The notes below the pieces were generated by a model, which searched no databases, was not told the origin of the DNA, and saw only the letters and a list, made by a program, of their open reading frames with translations. Below are positions 1 through 13,700 of a stretch of 64,000 nucleotides of DNA, one piece after another. Numbering within the stretch: the first letter of the stretch is position 1; each line of letters begins with the position of its first letter. The stretch is from Mastigias papua. Lineage: Eukaryota > Cnidaria > Scyphozoa > Rhizostomeae > Mastigiidae. Location: contig OZ025274.1 of assembly GCA_964019165.1 (NCBI GenBank), positions 4,316,868 to 4,380,867 of the forward strand. Reading direction: 5' to 3'. The position numbers and the translations under genes were made by a program.

Positions 1-132
1 CTGCGGATCAGTCAGTAGCTGGACTCTCTTGGACGGTTAAGAGGAAAACGGTTCTCGCAGCAGTATACGCTTGAAGTAGTGCTAGAAAACGTTGGGATTA
101 GTAGTAGACCAAGAAAGTAAACGCGTGTCGAG
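1..132 (+). promoter_or_regulatory. 5' flank / 5' UTR of SLC13 copy A
   Basis: Sequence immediately before the first ATG of the SLC13-A gene. It presumably holds the 5' UTR and perhaps the core promoter, but no TATA box or initiator can be called with confidence. The window starts here, so the promoter may lie outside it. Confidence 0.3.
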
Positions 133-3100
133 ATGGCATCGTCATGGTTGAGGTTCTGGCAGCGATTAAAAGAGTGGAAGAGGTTCCTCATCATCTTTCT
201 CACTCCGATTCTCTTGTGCCCTCTTCCGCTAGTCGTTGACACGAAGGTTTGTAAAGCATTCGTTCTGCTTCACTAATATACGTCTGAAATTATGGTTGTA
301 TGGAGTGTGATTGTGCGTTTCGTTGAAGCCCAGCAATGGTCAGTTGAAGCAACTGTTACCTGGTCACTGTGATCCTGTACTATGCCTCCCTGACCTTTGG
401 CCTAAATCTGTTTTGATCGGGTTAAAGTTTGAACTGTAACGATTTCGCAAGAAGGCGTATCATTTCAAGCATATATTTTATAGAAAGAACACGTGTAAAG
501 AATGCCAAGTTCACGGGTATTTACGTTAGCATTTGTATTTTATGTACACAATAGCAGATAAATATACTTACACGGTTTCTTTGTTTATACAAGCAATAAG
601 ACCGTGCAGTTTATTTGTGCATTTGTGGACAGTGATTGGTGATACGCAAGAACTAGGGGTGAAGTGCAAAGTGTTTGGGGCCACACTGCAAAGTTTGGCA
701 ACTGCACACTCAAAATTTTTTGTGGCAAATAATAATGCACACCCAGAAATTGGTTGTGTAGGGTGTCGGAAGGTAACAGGGCGTGGTTTTTTTGGTTAAT
801 TCAAATATTTTTTCCAACTTTCAAACAACTATGATGAAGTAAAAATTGCTCCGCTGTCGTGCATACAGTTCGGTACAGAGCTTTTCAAGTTGAGAAACAA
901 CAGAAAATAAGTAAACTCGCTATACTTTCTCAGCCAAAAATCGAGCAAGCACTGCAAGTGCACTTTCACACCTGACCTTTTGCTCGTGCACACTCGAGAT
1001 CTCGTCGAAAAAGGCGGTATTCTGCAGTAGGGTTTGAGGGGGGGGGGGGGGTAGGCTGAAAGCAAACGGTTTTCGAGACTTTTCCGTAACTACAGCAACT
1101 CAAACTTGCTTATTCTGATAAAAGTTTCGGCAATGAAACAGAAGTCTCAAGTATCCAACAGATTTTGTGTCGGGGGTGCTGTAGCCCACACTGCCTCCCT
1201 GCCGCTGCACCACTGACTGTAGTGCTTATGTCAACCCAACTTTTACGAGCTCCGCTGCCATACGAAATAAACAGTTGGTATTTATGTTACGTACAAAGAG
1301 AGTTCATACGAGTTTTGACAGTTGCGTATTAAAAAGACCATAGGGGCCAAATTTCTTTCAGACAATAGGTCCTTCATCTGTGTTGTCCATTGAATTGTTT
1401 GATCTTGTTTCAACAAGGATATTTAGTGGGGAAATTTTTTCTACTTCACATATATGATGACTATTCAGCCATTTGTTTTTGTAACAGGAGGCAAGAACCG
1501 GATACGCCATCCTCATTATGGGAACCTACTGGTGCACAGAAGTGACTGATTTGGCAGTTACAGCACTGTTGCCTCTGTTTCTCTTCCCAGCCCTGAGTAT
1601 TATGCCTGCCAAAGAGGTGGCACCACCATACTTTAAAGACACAAATGTATTGGTTCTTGGTGGACTGGTTATGGCAGTAGCAATAGAGAGGTGGAATGTG
1701 CATAAGAGAATTGCATTGAAAGTGCTGTTGCTTCTTGGTGCACAGCCTAGGCGGTAGGTGTAGTGAGATCTTAACTGTCTTCAGACACACTTCTTACATA
1801 ATTGTTTCACTATTACCATTATATGAAGGTGGAAATGTTTGTTGCTCTGAAAGAAATTATGTAATGTATTTATATTCCACTTAAATAATGCATAAAAGCA
1901 AAAAGTATGCTGCTTCTTTTTTGACTGGGGTGTCGGAACACCTATAGAAGGGAAATGTGTTTTCTTCAACTTCACCTAGGAGTTCTTGTTTGCATTCATG
2001 TGTCTTTTTGTGCTGTATAATAGTGCACTCTTAACTTAATAATCAAGAATGTAATTGTAAATTTACATGAGGGACTGTGCAGCAGGCTATTTCTACAGGT
2101 CATGCCCTTGAATACACCTAGCATTTCATGCATAACAAAAGGTTGATTCATACCATGAAGTTAGCAAAGTTTCTGAACTGGTTCACATTTGTTGGATATG
2201 GGACTGAGCCATGACTGTAGAAGAGAGGGCTTGGGAACTCAGCACTACTTCTGATTTATGTAGGGGGCAGGTCCAACTGCTCTTTGTTCTGGTTAGGTTA
2301 ATATATGAATCACGATAATAGGATAAGTTCTGATAGAGTCCAACTATAGCTGCTCTTTCAATTATTACTAACATATGCTATTGTCCTCCCAGTTTGTAAT
2401 AAGTTAATATACTAAAAGTTATCAGAAGCAATGAAGGGTATAGTCTAGTCAACAGTTTGTTTTTATCATGACTTTTATACCAGACAGAGCCCCTCTAGAA
2501 TGAAATTTAGCTCTACACCACTGGACTGAGCCACCAAACTCATCATTTCAACAAAAGTGACTAAGCCCCCTGATAGCTCCCCTACATGGCACCACTGCTT
2601 ACTACAAAATTCCAAAGTGCACCTCTTTGTCATCTACTTGGTTTACCTGCCTCTTTGTCATCTACTTGGCCTAGATGCTTTGCTGTATGTGGTATTCCTG
2701 ACAGCAATTTCTAGTAATTATGAGTGTTGATGACTCATTGTATATCTTTCACTATCAAGGTTGATGCTTGGCTTTATGCTGGTAACTGCTTTTATTTCCA
2801 TGTGGATAACTAATACCGCTACTACAGCAATGATGACACCAATAATGGAGGCAGTTCTCAAACAGCTTGACAAAGAGAACTTACCAGAAGGGGAAGAGCA
2901 GGTGGAACCAAGTAATGACAATGGACAGAGTGAGCCAAATGATAATAGAGAAGAGAATAGATCATCTCTTGGAAATGTTAGTAACAGTGTGGAAGTAGAG
3001 GGGAAAGAGCTGATAGAACTCTCTGCTCCCATTCATGAAAGAGGTACCAGTGAAAGAGGATTGGTTGCACCTTTGAAGTAAGTTACTTTATCACTTAGTA

Positions 3101-6100
3101 TTCCACAGAAGATACATGTATGGTTTAGAGAGAAAAAATTGAAAGAATTTGTACTTCTGAGTTGCTGCATTAACTTGAGTAAAGTTTCCCTAATGTTTGG
3201 CATTCATTCATGACCCTTGACCTGTTATGTGGCCCTTGACTTAAAATCCAGTGCCCTTGAACCTTATTCTCAGATGGTGTATGTGCGCTAACTTTGGTGG
3301 TTCAACCAAGGATGCCTGTAGTGCAGAGACAATGGGTTGAATCACCCCCCCCCCCTTCTCTTAGCCCATGGTACAAGGGAGGTGAGATATACTATTTAAA
3401 GGTGTGCCCTTTGAATGTTAACTGAATTTATATGCAGTGTGTATATATAAAAAGGTGTGCCCTTTAGGGTAATGCTAGCAAAATTTCATGGGCTTTTTCT
3501 ATTTTAGCATTTCATTTATTAAATAACATCTTACACATACTGTTTTGAAAGTAGACTTCCATGAACAATCACATGGACAGTGGTGCTGTCATGACTTCTT
3601 TAACATCATTGTGAGTATACATTTTGGCCAAGAAAATCATATTGTGTCTTATCATGTATGATATGACACTAGAACACTCACATCCATGTTGCCCTGCATG
3701 AGTTTACCTGTGAACCTTTTTCCAGCACAGGTGTCCTTGATTTTAACCCTAACACTATTCATTTCTCTTTCAAAGCAACAAAAATGAAGTTGAGTTGAAC
3801 TTCAATCAGGAGCCTGAAGAGGTAGTGTTTCTCAGTAAATGTGTTATCATATGCTTTTTGTTCATTGAATCTTGTTTTAGACATCTAAAGAGATGAAACA
3901 ATCATTCTGTTGCAACTATTGTACAGATATCTTAAGATTCAAAGATAGACAGTCTGATTCAATTTGTGTAACAGGCTTTGACTTTGCTTGCCTCTTTGCA
4001 GTAAATAAAGCCAGTTTCCAGATACTGCATCAAGTGCTTGGCACACTACAGTTAGCAATATGAATAGTTGAACGCATTTAGCCATATTTCCTTAAAACGT
4101 TTGTTACTGCAAATTATTTCTTTACTAGGAAGAGCTATATTTGAGCTATTTTGTTTGAAAGAAGATTACATCCCCTATTTTCGGACTGGGGCACTATTTG
4201 ATTTACAGCTCTCTTGAGATTAAAAATCACATTAATCTAGTTGACTTGGCTACTAGCGTAGACAAAGAAAACCATGCCAGTAATGCGATTACATAATGAG
4301 TATCATTATAGCTTGCAGCTCATTGAGCAGCTACTCCTTGCACCTCATATTATCTCAGGAGTCGTTTCTTAGATACCAATCTACTATATTCCTCACATGT
4401 CTGTAGAAAAATTTTGCTCCATTCATCTAAGCAGATGAGATAACAACGTGTACTTTCAGAATCTTTAAGCCAATTAGCCCCAAAGCAAACGCACGACTAA
4501 CTACCGTATCTTACTTATTGTAATCAACTAATCAAATACAAAATGCGTTGTCCAATTTTCATTCGGAATCACTCAATGACTAGACAAATGATAGCATCTG
4601 CATTCTGATGCAGCGAAACATCGCAACGCTGCATTTCGATGCAGCATTGCGCCGCAGTATTCCATCAACCCATCAGAACATAGCATTACAACGTAAAGTT
4701 GCAGCGCAGCGTCAGGGCCCAGCTTCACAACGCAACATTCTGACACAACAGTCCAACATAGTATATTAAACTAAAACAGAACATAAAACATTTACGCTTT
4801 ATTAACTTTTCGACTTTTTTCAGGAGACTCCCCAAGCTAAGCGATACAGATTGCTTTGTAAGGCGATGATGCTCTCGATTTGTTACTCTGCAAACATCGG
4901 TGGAACTGGCACATTGACTGGGACTACCCCACAATTGGTGCTAGCAGGTCAGCTTAGTGAGTAAGTGCTTAGAGCCTTGTTTTAGCTTGTATACATCTTG
5001 GGAAGGGATCCCAGTTTTAAAGAAAACAGTAGGAGATATTAAAAGAATTTGGTTCAGGTTGACGTTCAGTATTCACATACAACGCATGCTCAGCTCCACA
5101 ATGATTCTTCTGCGGCAAACATGGTATTGTCCCCAACATTTAGGGAGCGGTCATTATTTATCGCCGGGGTGGGGACTGAAGGGAAAGTATTATGTGCCTT
5201 CAAAAGATTTCACTCCGCCATTTGCTTGAGTCAAATGTTCTTTACCCCACCGAAGGGAAACAGTAGGACAAGGTTGCAATTATGCCTAAATATGGTATAT
5301 GTTTTTACACCACCCCTTTGTTCATAAATTATTCTGCTACCCCACCTAACACAACCTGTTTTTTCAGTTACCCCACCATATTCTCTTAAGTCCCCACCCC
5401 AGCCTTAAGTAATGACCGCTACCTTACCCTTACAGACTAAAAGAGTGTTTTTCTGCTTCTTTTCCAAATGCTTGTTACACATTTTGCCCACATCTTAGTA
5501 AAAGTTATACCATCATGTTTAAAGCACAACTGGTTCTTTTGAAATCTGTTCTCGATATCATGGTTAGCGATGGTAGTGTGCCCCATTTATCATGGGCACG
5601 AAAGCAATGAACCGGGGAGATGGGGAGATTCTCATAGATCGAACCCATCTCAACTTTAGAGATTCCACGTCGGCGACATCACCAAAGCCAATGTTCCCAT
5701 ACCACCGTAAAGGCTGGTTCCCATTTGGTCACGGGAATAGGTGAAATCGCTGGCTGCTTCCACTGGAATATCTTTGGAAGAATACCATTATTAATTTTTA
5801 ACCGTGGATGAATAGATTTGTTTATAACATATTGTTACAAAAGGTGAATGGGACCTACAACCTACTCACAGCAATATGCGACCCAGAAGGCTAGATATGA
5901 ATGCCGGAAAATGCATTGCTAGGAATGCCAGCTACCCCCAGCTACACCACCTATTCAAGGTGTCAAGGTCCTTGTAGATCATGTGACAAGGATTTGTTCG
6001 CAATTGATAGCTGGACATTATCTCGCGTATATTTTAATCAGTGGCAGGCGCTGAGAGTTTTCCTCCGAGCCTTGCTCCCAGGCCCATGTGGTTTAGTCGA

Positions 6101-7699
6101 CTCATCTTCAAATTTAAGACCTACTTCCAATAAACAGCCATAAGATGCTGTTTTGAAAAATCAGTTTATGATGGTAATTCATTCTGAGAAGTATGTTTCT
6201 TGGGGTTGAGAAAAAAGCCCTCATTTTGCTGCTGGACCACAAAACATTACATAGGAGCCTAAGATGGGCTATAAACTGTTTTGCTAATTTTTTGGAATAT
6301 TATCCATCCTCCCCATATAGCAGATACCTTTTAATCGCTCCCCTATATCGGATCTTGGTGGAAAACCTGCGCCATGTTTTATTAAAACCATAGAAATTGC
6401 ACGCTGATACTTCGGTGATTTCTAGCTTGAAATGCCTGGAGCCTACTTTTAGTCCCTCATTGCAAAGGATAAGTACGAAAATTATGGTGATTGGGATATG
6501 AAAGTATACATCAAATCGTCTTACTTATAAAAATTCTCATTAGCTTTGTGATATCCTCCTAGGAGTGGACGCCTTAGCAGTAAGAAATAAGCATGCACTC
6601 ACTATAACTTTGTATGGACACTTTAGGAAGTCTATATTGTTGAGCTGTCATCTGAGTTTATGCCAATATTCTAGACACGCCCTAAAACTTTCCTAACGAT
6701 AAAAGTAGTATTAAGTTAAGAGCATTGTTTACTGCCTTTCTCGGGAGTTTTCTCTGAAAGTCTCTTTTGTACCAAAAGCTCAACGTTTTCTAGACCAATT
6801 TATACTTTTTGCCTACGACGTGGCGTTCAAGAACTGCTGCATTTTTAGCCCTTTGCTGGGCGTAGGAAAATGCCCTAGTGTGTAAGTCTAGTGAGTGTTT
6901 AACGTTCATTAAAGGCAAACCCATCATAAATCAAATTGGGGTGGAAACAATGGTGTAGTCAGGGTTAAAAGTATGGAGAGGACAAGAACCGAAGGGCCTC
7001 TCGGGGGCTAGGTTGCCAGGAAAATTTTTGGGAAATCCTGATGACAGCAATCTTTCGCTAAAATTTTGCAAAAGTATGTGAGGGGAAATAGAAAATCGCA
7101 TGCATACCTCCGTGAGCACACCACAGGATGAAAGAAAACCATAGTACAGACTTGAAGTAGTAATATTTAAGGTATCTGGATTGTCAAGTAATAACTATTG
7201 AGTTTTACGGTTCCTTTCCACTATTTCATAGTTTCTTGCCATTAATCAATATTGTGCATCGTTTTTAGCGTCTTCAAGGATGGACCAGGTATATCATTCC
7301 TGGCTTGGTTCATATATGGTTGCCCGGAAATGCTTATATTTCTTATCATTGCATGGCTATATCTTCAAGCAATGTTTCTTGGTATCAGGTAATATTCTTG
7401 ACGCATAGTTACTTCACCTAATGGATACGCTTGTCAACTATACTTATCAATAGCAAAACCAGGCATGTGAATGAATACCAGTCCTTAGTCAGCATACAAA
7501 CCTAGAGAGGGACTTGGTCCCACTGTTCAGAGGGGATTACCCACACCAGGTGGGATGGGGGGACATTAACAATGTAATATAAGAAATATAAGAATACACA
7601 ATTATGTTGTAACGAACACTTTTATAAGCAACTAAACTGGGTTTGAAAAATTATTACGCGGCCTCTGTTCAGTAAAGATGTGAGCATAAGCAACTACAA

Positions 7700-7780
<81 letters not shown>

Positions 7781-10700
7781 TATATATATTATATATATTA
7801 TATATATCGAGAATGTAATTTCTTTTACTTTCCCTTCTTGTTGTACAAGTACTGGAAATGAATCGAAAAATTAATTAAGCAGCCATTAAGCAACTTAAGG
7901 CCCACATTTTGATTCAAATATGCAACTTCAAGTTTTTTCAACACCATAACCTAAGTTGCTTATAAAAATATTGTGTATGACAATATTAATGAAGCCTTAA
8001 TTTTCCATTACACGCTTTGCAATATCTATGGTCTACTATCTTTAGCTATCTTAAGTGCATGGTTACTTTTTAGTTGGAAGCACTTATGCTGTTGCTTTAG
8101 ATGGAAGAAGCGAAATAAGACCAAAGGCAAAGAGGTGTATGCCTTAATGGAAAAACAGTATGCTGCCTTAGGACCAGTGACGTACGTACCATTATTTTAG
8201 CTATGCCACATTCCTGATGTTTCCGATGAAGCCAAATATTTTTCAGCTTATTTTTGTAACGTTCACCTGGCAGTTCATGAGCAGCCGATGCTATGCTATC
8301 CAAGTTCCATAGTGATGGGCTGTTCAGTTTAAGTCCGGTTGCAGAGAATGAATGCTTGGAAAGTGAACCAAAACCATCAGGACAGCTATGACGTAAAATA
8401 AAACATGAGTATTGCTTGGCCAATATAGTTAAAATTTTCTGCTATTTAAATCCTTACGTATTTTGTGTTTTCTTTGGAGTGCTGTCATTTCGTGCTACAA
8501 CTGCTTGCTATAGAGCAATCTCTGGGCATTCCGTGGTCTATAAGCCACACATAATCCTTTATATGACTTTACCAGCTCAGTAGAGGTTATTTAAAAAGTG
8601 CAAAATAACTATATTTTGTTATTTCATCCCGTGTATGGACTAATGCTGGATTGCTTTTATTTTGGAGTTGTATTTATATACAAAAAAATTAAAATCTAAA
8701 TCTTATGTAGAACATAATTCAACTTTTTCATTGGGGCCCCCACTATATTTCCTCTTTATCATGTGACCCTATGGAAAAAATCACACCTCCTACCTTGCCA
8801 TAGAATATAGTGAATGTATTGAATTGAATTCTATCGACGTTGTTTTATAAGAAACCTGGCGCAAGGCCATGTAGTTAAAGTTTCATAATTTCTGGCGACA
8901 TTTTAGTTCTAAAAGTTTCGTGACATTTTCTTAATTTACTGAAGAAAATTATAGTGAAAACGAAAACTATACTTAAAAAGTGTTGTCTTCTGTAGTGCCT
9001 TTAAGGCTTATTGGCCTTTTCAGCACATAAAACATACTTTAGTGGACACTTTTACTTTGTTAAGGAAAACTGTGTTTCCGAAACGGTGAAAGATGCACAG
9101 AAATTTCTAAAGTTTCTAAACTCTTTCCTTGTAGTTCTAAAACTTTCTTACATTTTAGGCTGTCTAGTACTGGATTTCGTACAAACCGTTTTCTTATTAA
9201 TAAGGCATGTATTTCAAATGCTAGATTCATACTGTTCTGAGCCTTCAAGATACACAAGATTATTTTAGAGTATCAAACAGCCAGAGAAACCTCAAAGAGC
9301 GCTGTGATTGATTTTAATATGCATATTTTCATTACAGCTTTGCAGAGTATGTGGTGCTGTTCCATTTCTTGGCTTTGGTCATCTGTTGGATATTTAGAGA
9401 TCCTAAATTCATACCTGGTTGGGGATCACTCTTCCCCATGGGGTAAGGACACATATTGTGTGATTCTTGACTATAAATATGTGATGTATTTTGACAATTG
9501 ACCTTCTTTGGTCATGTAGTGAGGAGAAAGACTGGAAAATTTGATATTGACAGTGGCAAAGGGTACCTTTTTCGTTGCCTGGGGAGTGTAGATTGCTCGG
9601 ATCTTTCGATACTTTGATCGACAAGATACGATTAGAGAGATCATATTTATAAGAAACTACGTTAACAAAGAGGGGTATCGCATTATACATCCCAAAGCAC
9701 ACCCCTAGGTGTTGCAGTAACCTTTTGTCGGATTTTTCAACTGGATCTTATTTAAGACGTAAGAATTTCCATGTTCTTGATTGGATCGATGGAAGCTCAT
9801 GAGGAGTTTCCTTCGATGTATCCATTCATTCATGTTTCCATCATTTTCAGGCACGGATTGTTTATTTAAAGTGCTAATATTGATTCCCTTCTTGTAGAGA
9901 AAAGAGCTATGTTAGCGATGCAACAGCCGCTGTTATCATTTGTTTCTCAATGTTCATCTTTCCTGCGGAACGACCAGAAGTGTTAGGTGGACCTCGCAGA
10001 AGAAGTAAGTGGATGTTGCCGCTGGTAGCCTTAGGCCCTGTTTCTTCTGACGTTCGCATTTCAAATTTAGCGAGCGAATTTATCATTCCCATGCTACATC
10101 CGAACATTTGCACAACGTAAAACATTCTCAAATGGACTGGGAACAATGAGTTCGCTTGCGAAATGCGAAATCCGAAGTAAATGGAAATGGCCTTTGTATT
10201 ATAATCTTAGGCCCCGTTTACACGAGAGAAATTAGCACGGATCCCTATGGAGCTGTAACGTTTGGACACAATGAGGACAGAGTGTTATGTTTGCACATGA
10301 ACGACCTTTGCCGAATCCTTTATGTGAAGCATAGAAAGTAGTTTTCAGGCAAAATTTGGAATCGAAACAAATACTAGACTTAGTACATCATAATAGATAT
10401 TTGTAGTGGCGAACCGTTATCTATTCTGTGATCTCAGAAACAACTCAGTATCTGTGCGTGCTTTATACTTAACTTTGATCAGAGCCAAATCATTTTTGCC
10501 AAGGCTGAGAGTTTTTAATTTTTTTATAATATTAGACTCAAAACATGTTCTTGAGATTGGTCTTAATTCAAGAGTGACACTTGGAAAACATTTTAAAATC
10601 TGCATACAGTATGCAGTTTCTAGGACATTCAAATGTGCTACTTTTGGACATAAAGCAGCGAATGCTAATGTTTAGTAACAGAAGCACTGGAACTGGTTTA

Positions 10701-13700
10701 CCGATTCACCGATTTTGTGAGTAGTTGAGCCCGAGTAAGAGGCTGCTTAGTGTGTTATAGCGCTGCTCTTATTTTGTTGGCAAATCTAGCCCTTGCGTTC
10801 TAGCAAAGTGTGTCCATTCGATAGGACAGTTTGCGGTATGTATATCAATCGGTGACATGCTATTGACGACACAAATACAAAAACCTCGCAGAAAATGCTT
10901 CTTGTTGCACTTAAAGCAAAAGTAATGAACTTTTCTGCCACAAGTGTATTCTTTGCTTCTAAAGTATCTGCCGTGTAACCTTTTTGCGTACAATAGTTTA
11001 TGCATTTTTTAGAGCCACACGTAACTATTCTTGAATGGAAGGCAACCCAGCTGAAGTTCCCATGGAACGTCACAATTCTGCTTGGAAGCGGTTTTGCTCT
11101 TGCACAAGCATGTGAGGTAGCATTACACTCTTTCTAGAAGCAGAAACCTAAATAATAACTACGATTTAAAAGTATGCTAAGGCCCACTTCCACCTTAATC
11201 GCATTTCTGATGCAAGCTTATTGTGTATGGCCTAAATTCCACGTGCCATATATGCACATTTTAATTATTTGTATTGTTCATATTTTGCTATTATATGTTA
11301 GATTCGTTTGGTTTTAAGTAACACATGATTGCTATGTCCGTGTAGTCAAATTTAAATGTGCTAAAGTGACCTGCTATATACAAACGGTTGGAGCAAGTTT
11401 ACATCCGAAATCCGAAGTAATGTAGGTGTATAGTATATTTAGTATGCATATTTTTGAGCTGCCCTAATTGTAGCGTGTTGTATCCGTGTTTGATTTTTAC
11501 TTTGGGATGCACTGATCTTTTGCCTGGTCATTTCAACTAAAGATCTTAAAGCGCAGGTTATTTTGTAGAAATCTGGTCTCTCAAAGTGGCTAGGATGTCA
11601 GTTGGTAGCTCTGGACTCAGTTCCAAACTTCGTTATTGCCTTGGTGATCGCTATCTTGCTTACCTTTCTAACTGAATTCACATCCAACACAGCTACAGCA
11701 ACTATTTTGCTGCCAGTTCTAGCTTCATTGGTAAGGAATTTCACGTTCCCCTCTGTTCATTTTCTTGTGTTGCATACAAAGTTATTCGTTTTGCACTTTA
11801 TAAGAAACCTGGCTCAAGGCCTAGTTGTAACAGTTTCTTAAGTTTTGCCCACATTTTAGTTCTAAAAGCTTCTTAAAAGTTTCTTGAGTCAATGAAAAAG
11901 TTTGCAATGATAACGAAAGCAAAACGGAAAACATCGTCTTTGTAGTGCCCATAGTGCTTAGCACACGTAGCATACTGTAATGGAGATTTGATAAAGCCGT
12001 AGAGGAAAAGGGGGATTTCTGACGCAGTGAAAGATTGCACAGAAAGTTCTTAAGTTCCTTAACTCTGTCCTTATAGTTCTAAAAGTTTCTTAAATTTCAG
12101 GGTGTCTAGTACTAGCTTTCTTGTAGACCTGTTTCTTATGAAAATAACGTGTATTACACCTATGAAACGGCTTGGGTTCATATGAAGACTGCATGTTATC
12201 AGCTCCTGTAAGCTTAAATCATTTCGCATGTTTGATGTTCCTTTGCCCCCTTTCAGAATTTATGTAAGTTGTCTCCTATTTCACCAACCTTCGGTACTGT
12301 TGTTACCTTGCTGTATGCCACGTGTGCTACTGCCAATGTTGAATTGTTGAATGCGTATAATGGAGTCAAGTAGTACCTCATATTGTTCCAGATTGATCTG
12401 TAAAAGGAACCTGGTTTTCCGTTAATACTCGATATCGCTTTCTGAATTGATATGTTGACGAAGAACCGGACTTAATGTGCCCTTTCTTGCATATGGTTTT
12501 TCTGCATTTCCAGGCCCAGAGTATACAAGTTCACCCATTTTACTTGATGGTGCCTGCAACTGTGTGTGCCTCTTTCGCATTTATGTTACCTGTCGCTACT
12601 CCTCCGAATGCTATCGTGTTCGCAACTGGAAGATTGACCATTCCTGACATGGTGAGTTTTTAACTTCTTCATATTCTCATGTGCTTGGTATCTTCGTACG
12701 TTTAAAACAGCAGACATCAGTTATCTATGGCCGAATGGTTAGACCAAATGGTTACACCTTCCCCGCCTTTGTATAACAGATGTTGTATAGAATTGCTGCC
12801 TTGCATTTGATGATAAATGATTTATGCTGAATTTTTTAATTTCTAATCGCCACAGCGCAGGCAAGAGATAAAGTGCCCTGCACTTGCTTTCTCTTAAAGT
12901 TTAACCATTCTCACTCACATGTGTCATTGACGGACATCAAATGCAAGTCAGAGAGTAACGTTTTTGTTTTTTGTTTTGTGTTTATGTGTTCTACTAATAT
13001 CTACTTGAAATTTAAGCGCCTACTAAAGCTACTGTGGTTGGGGTTTCGATGATTAAGTACCCATTCCCTCCATGAAAAGCACAGTAATTGTATTTTCTTG
13101 TTGTTCTTTGTTTTCATTTATCGCAAAGAAATAAAAAAAGAAAAGGAACTAATGAAAGAAATAGGATTGCAATGATATTGTGATGTGCATGGTTTTGGAT
13201 AGGAGGGAATGAATCAAACGAAAATGAATAGATTAGAACTATTTTCAAATGAAATGAAAGGCAGAATAAAGAGAAAGTTTATAGACGGGAGTGTCGTGAT
13301 AAGGACCTGGGAGACGGAAAAGTCCTATATGCTCCCTCCGCTTAATAAGCACCCAACAATAGTTGAAAGCAGTAGCGGATCCAAGGGGATCGGGACCCAG
13401 CCCTCCCTAAACGATAAGAAGTCATCATGGTTTTACCATCCCCTTTGGAGTGAATATACGATTTTGCCCACAAAGCTCCCCTTCCCCAATGCTCCGTGCT
13501 AGATCCGATACTGCTGGAAAGGATCCAATTTGAAAGGTTACCAGTTCGGTCGTAATATCCATAGTACTGTAATGACGGAACAGGCATCAAATACAGGGTA
13601 ACCTTCATGTTTTTGCACAGTCCAGTCGTAATATCCATAGTACTGTAATGATGGAACAGGCATCAAATACAGGGTAACCTTCATATTTTTGCACAGTCCA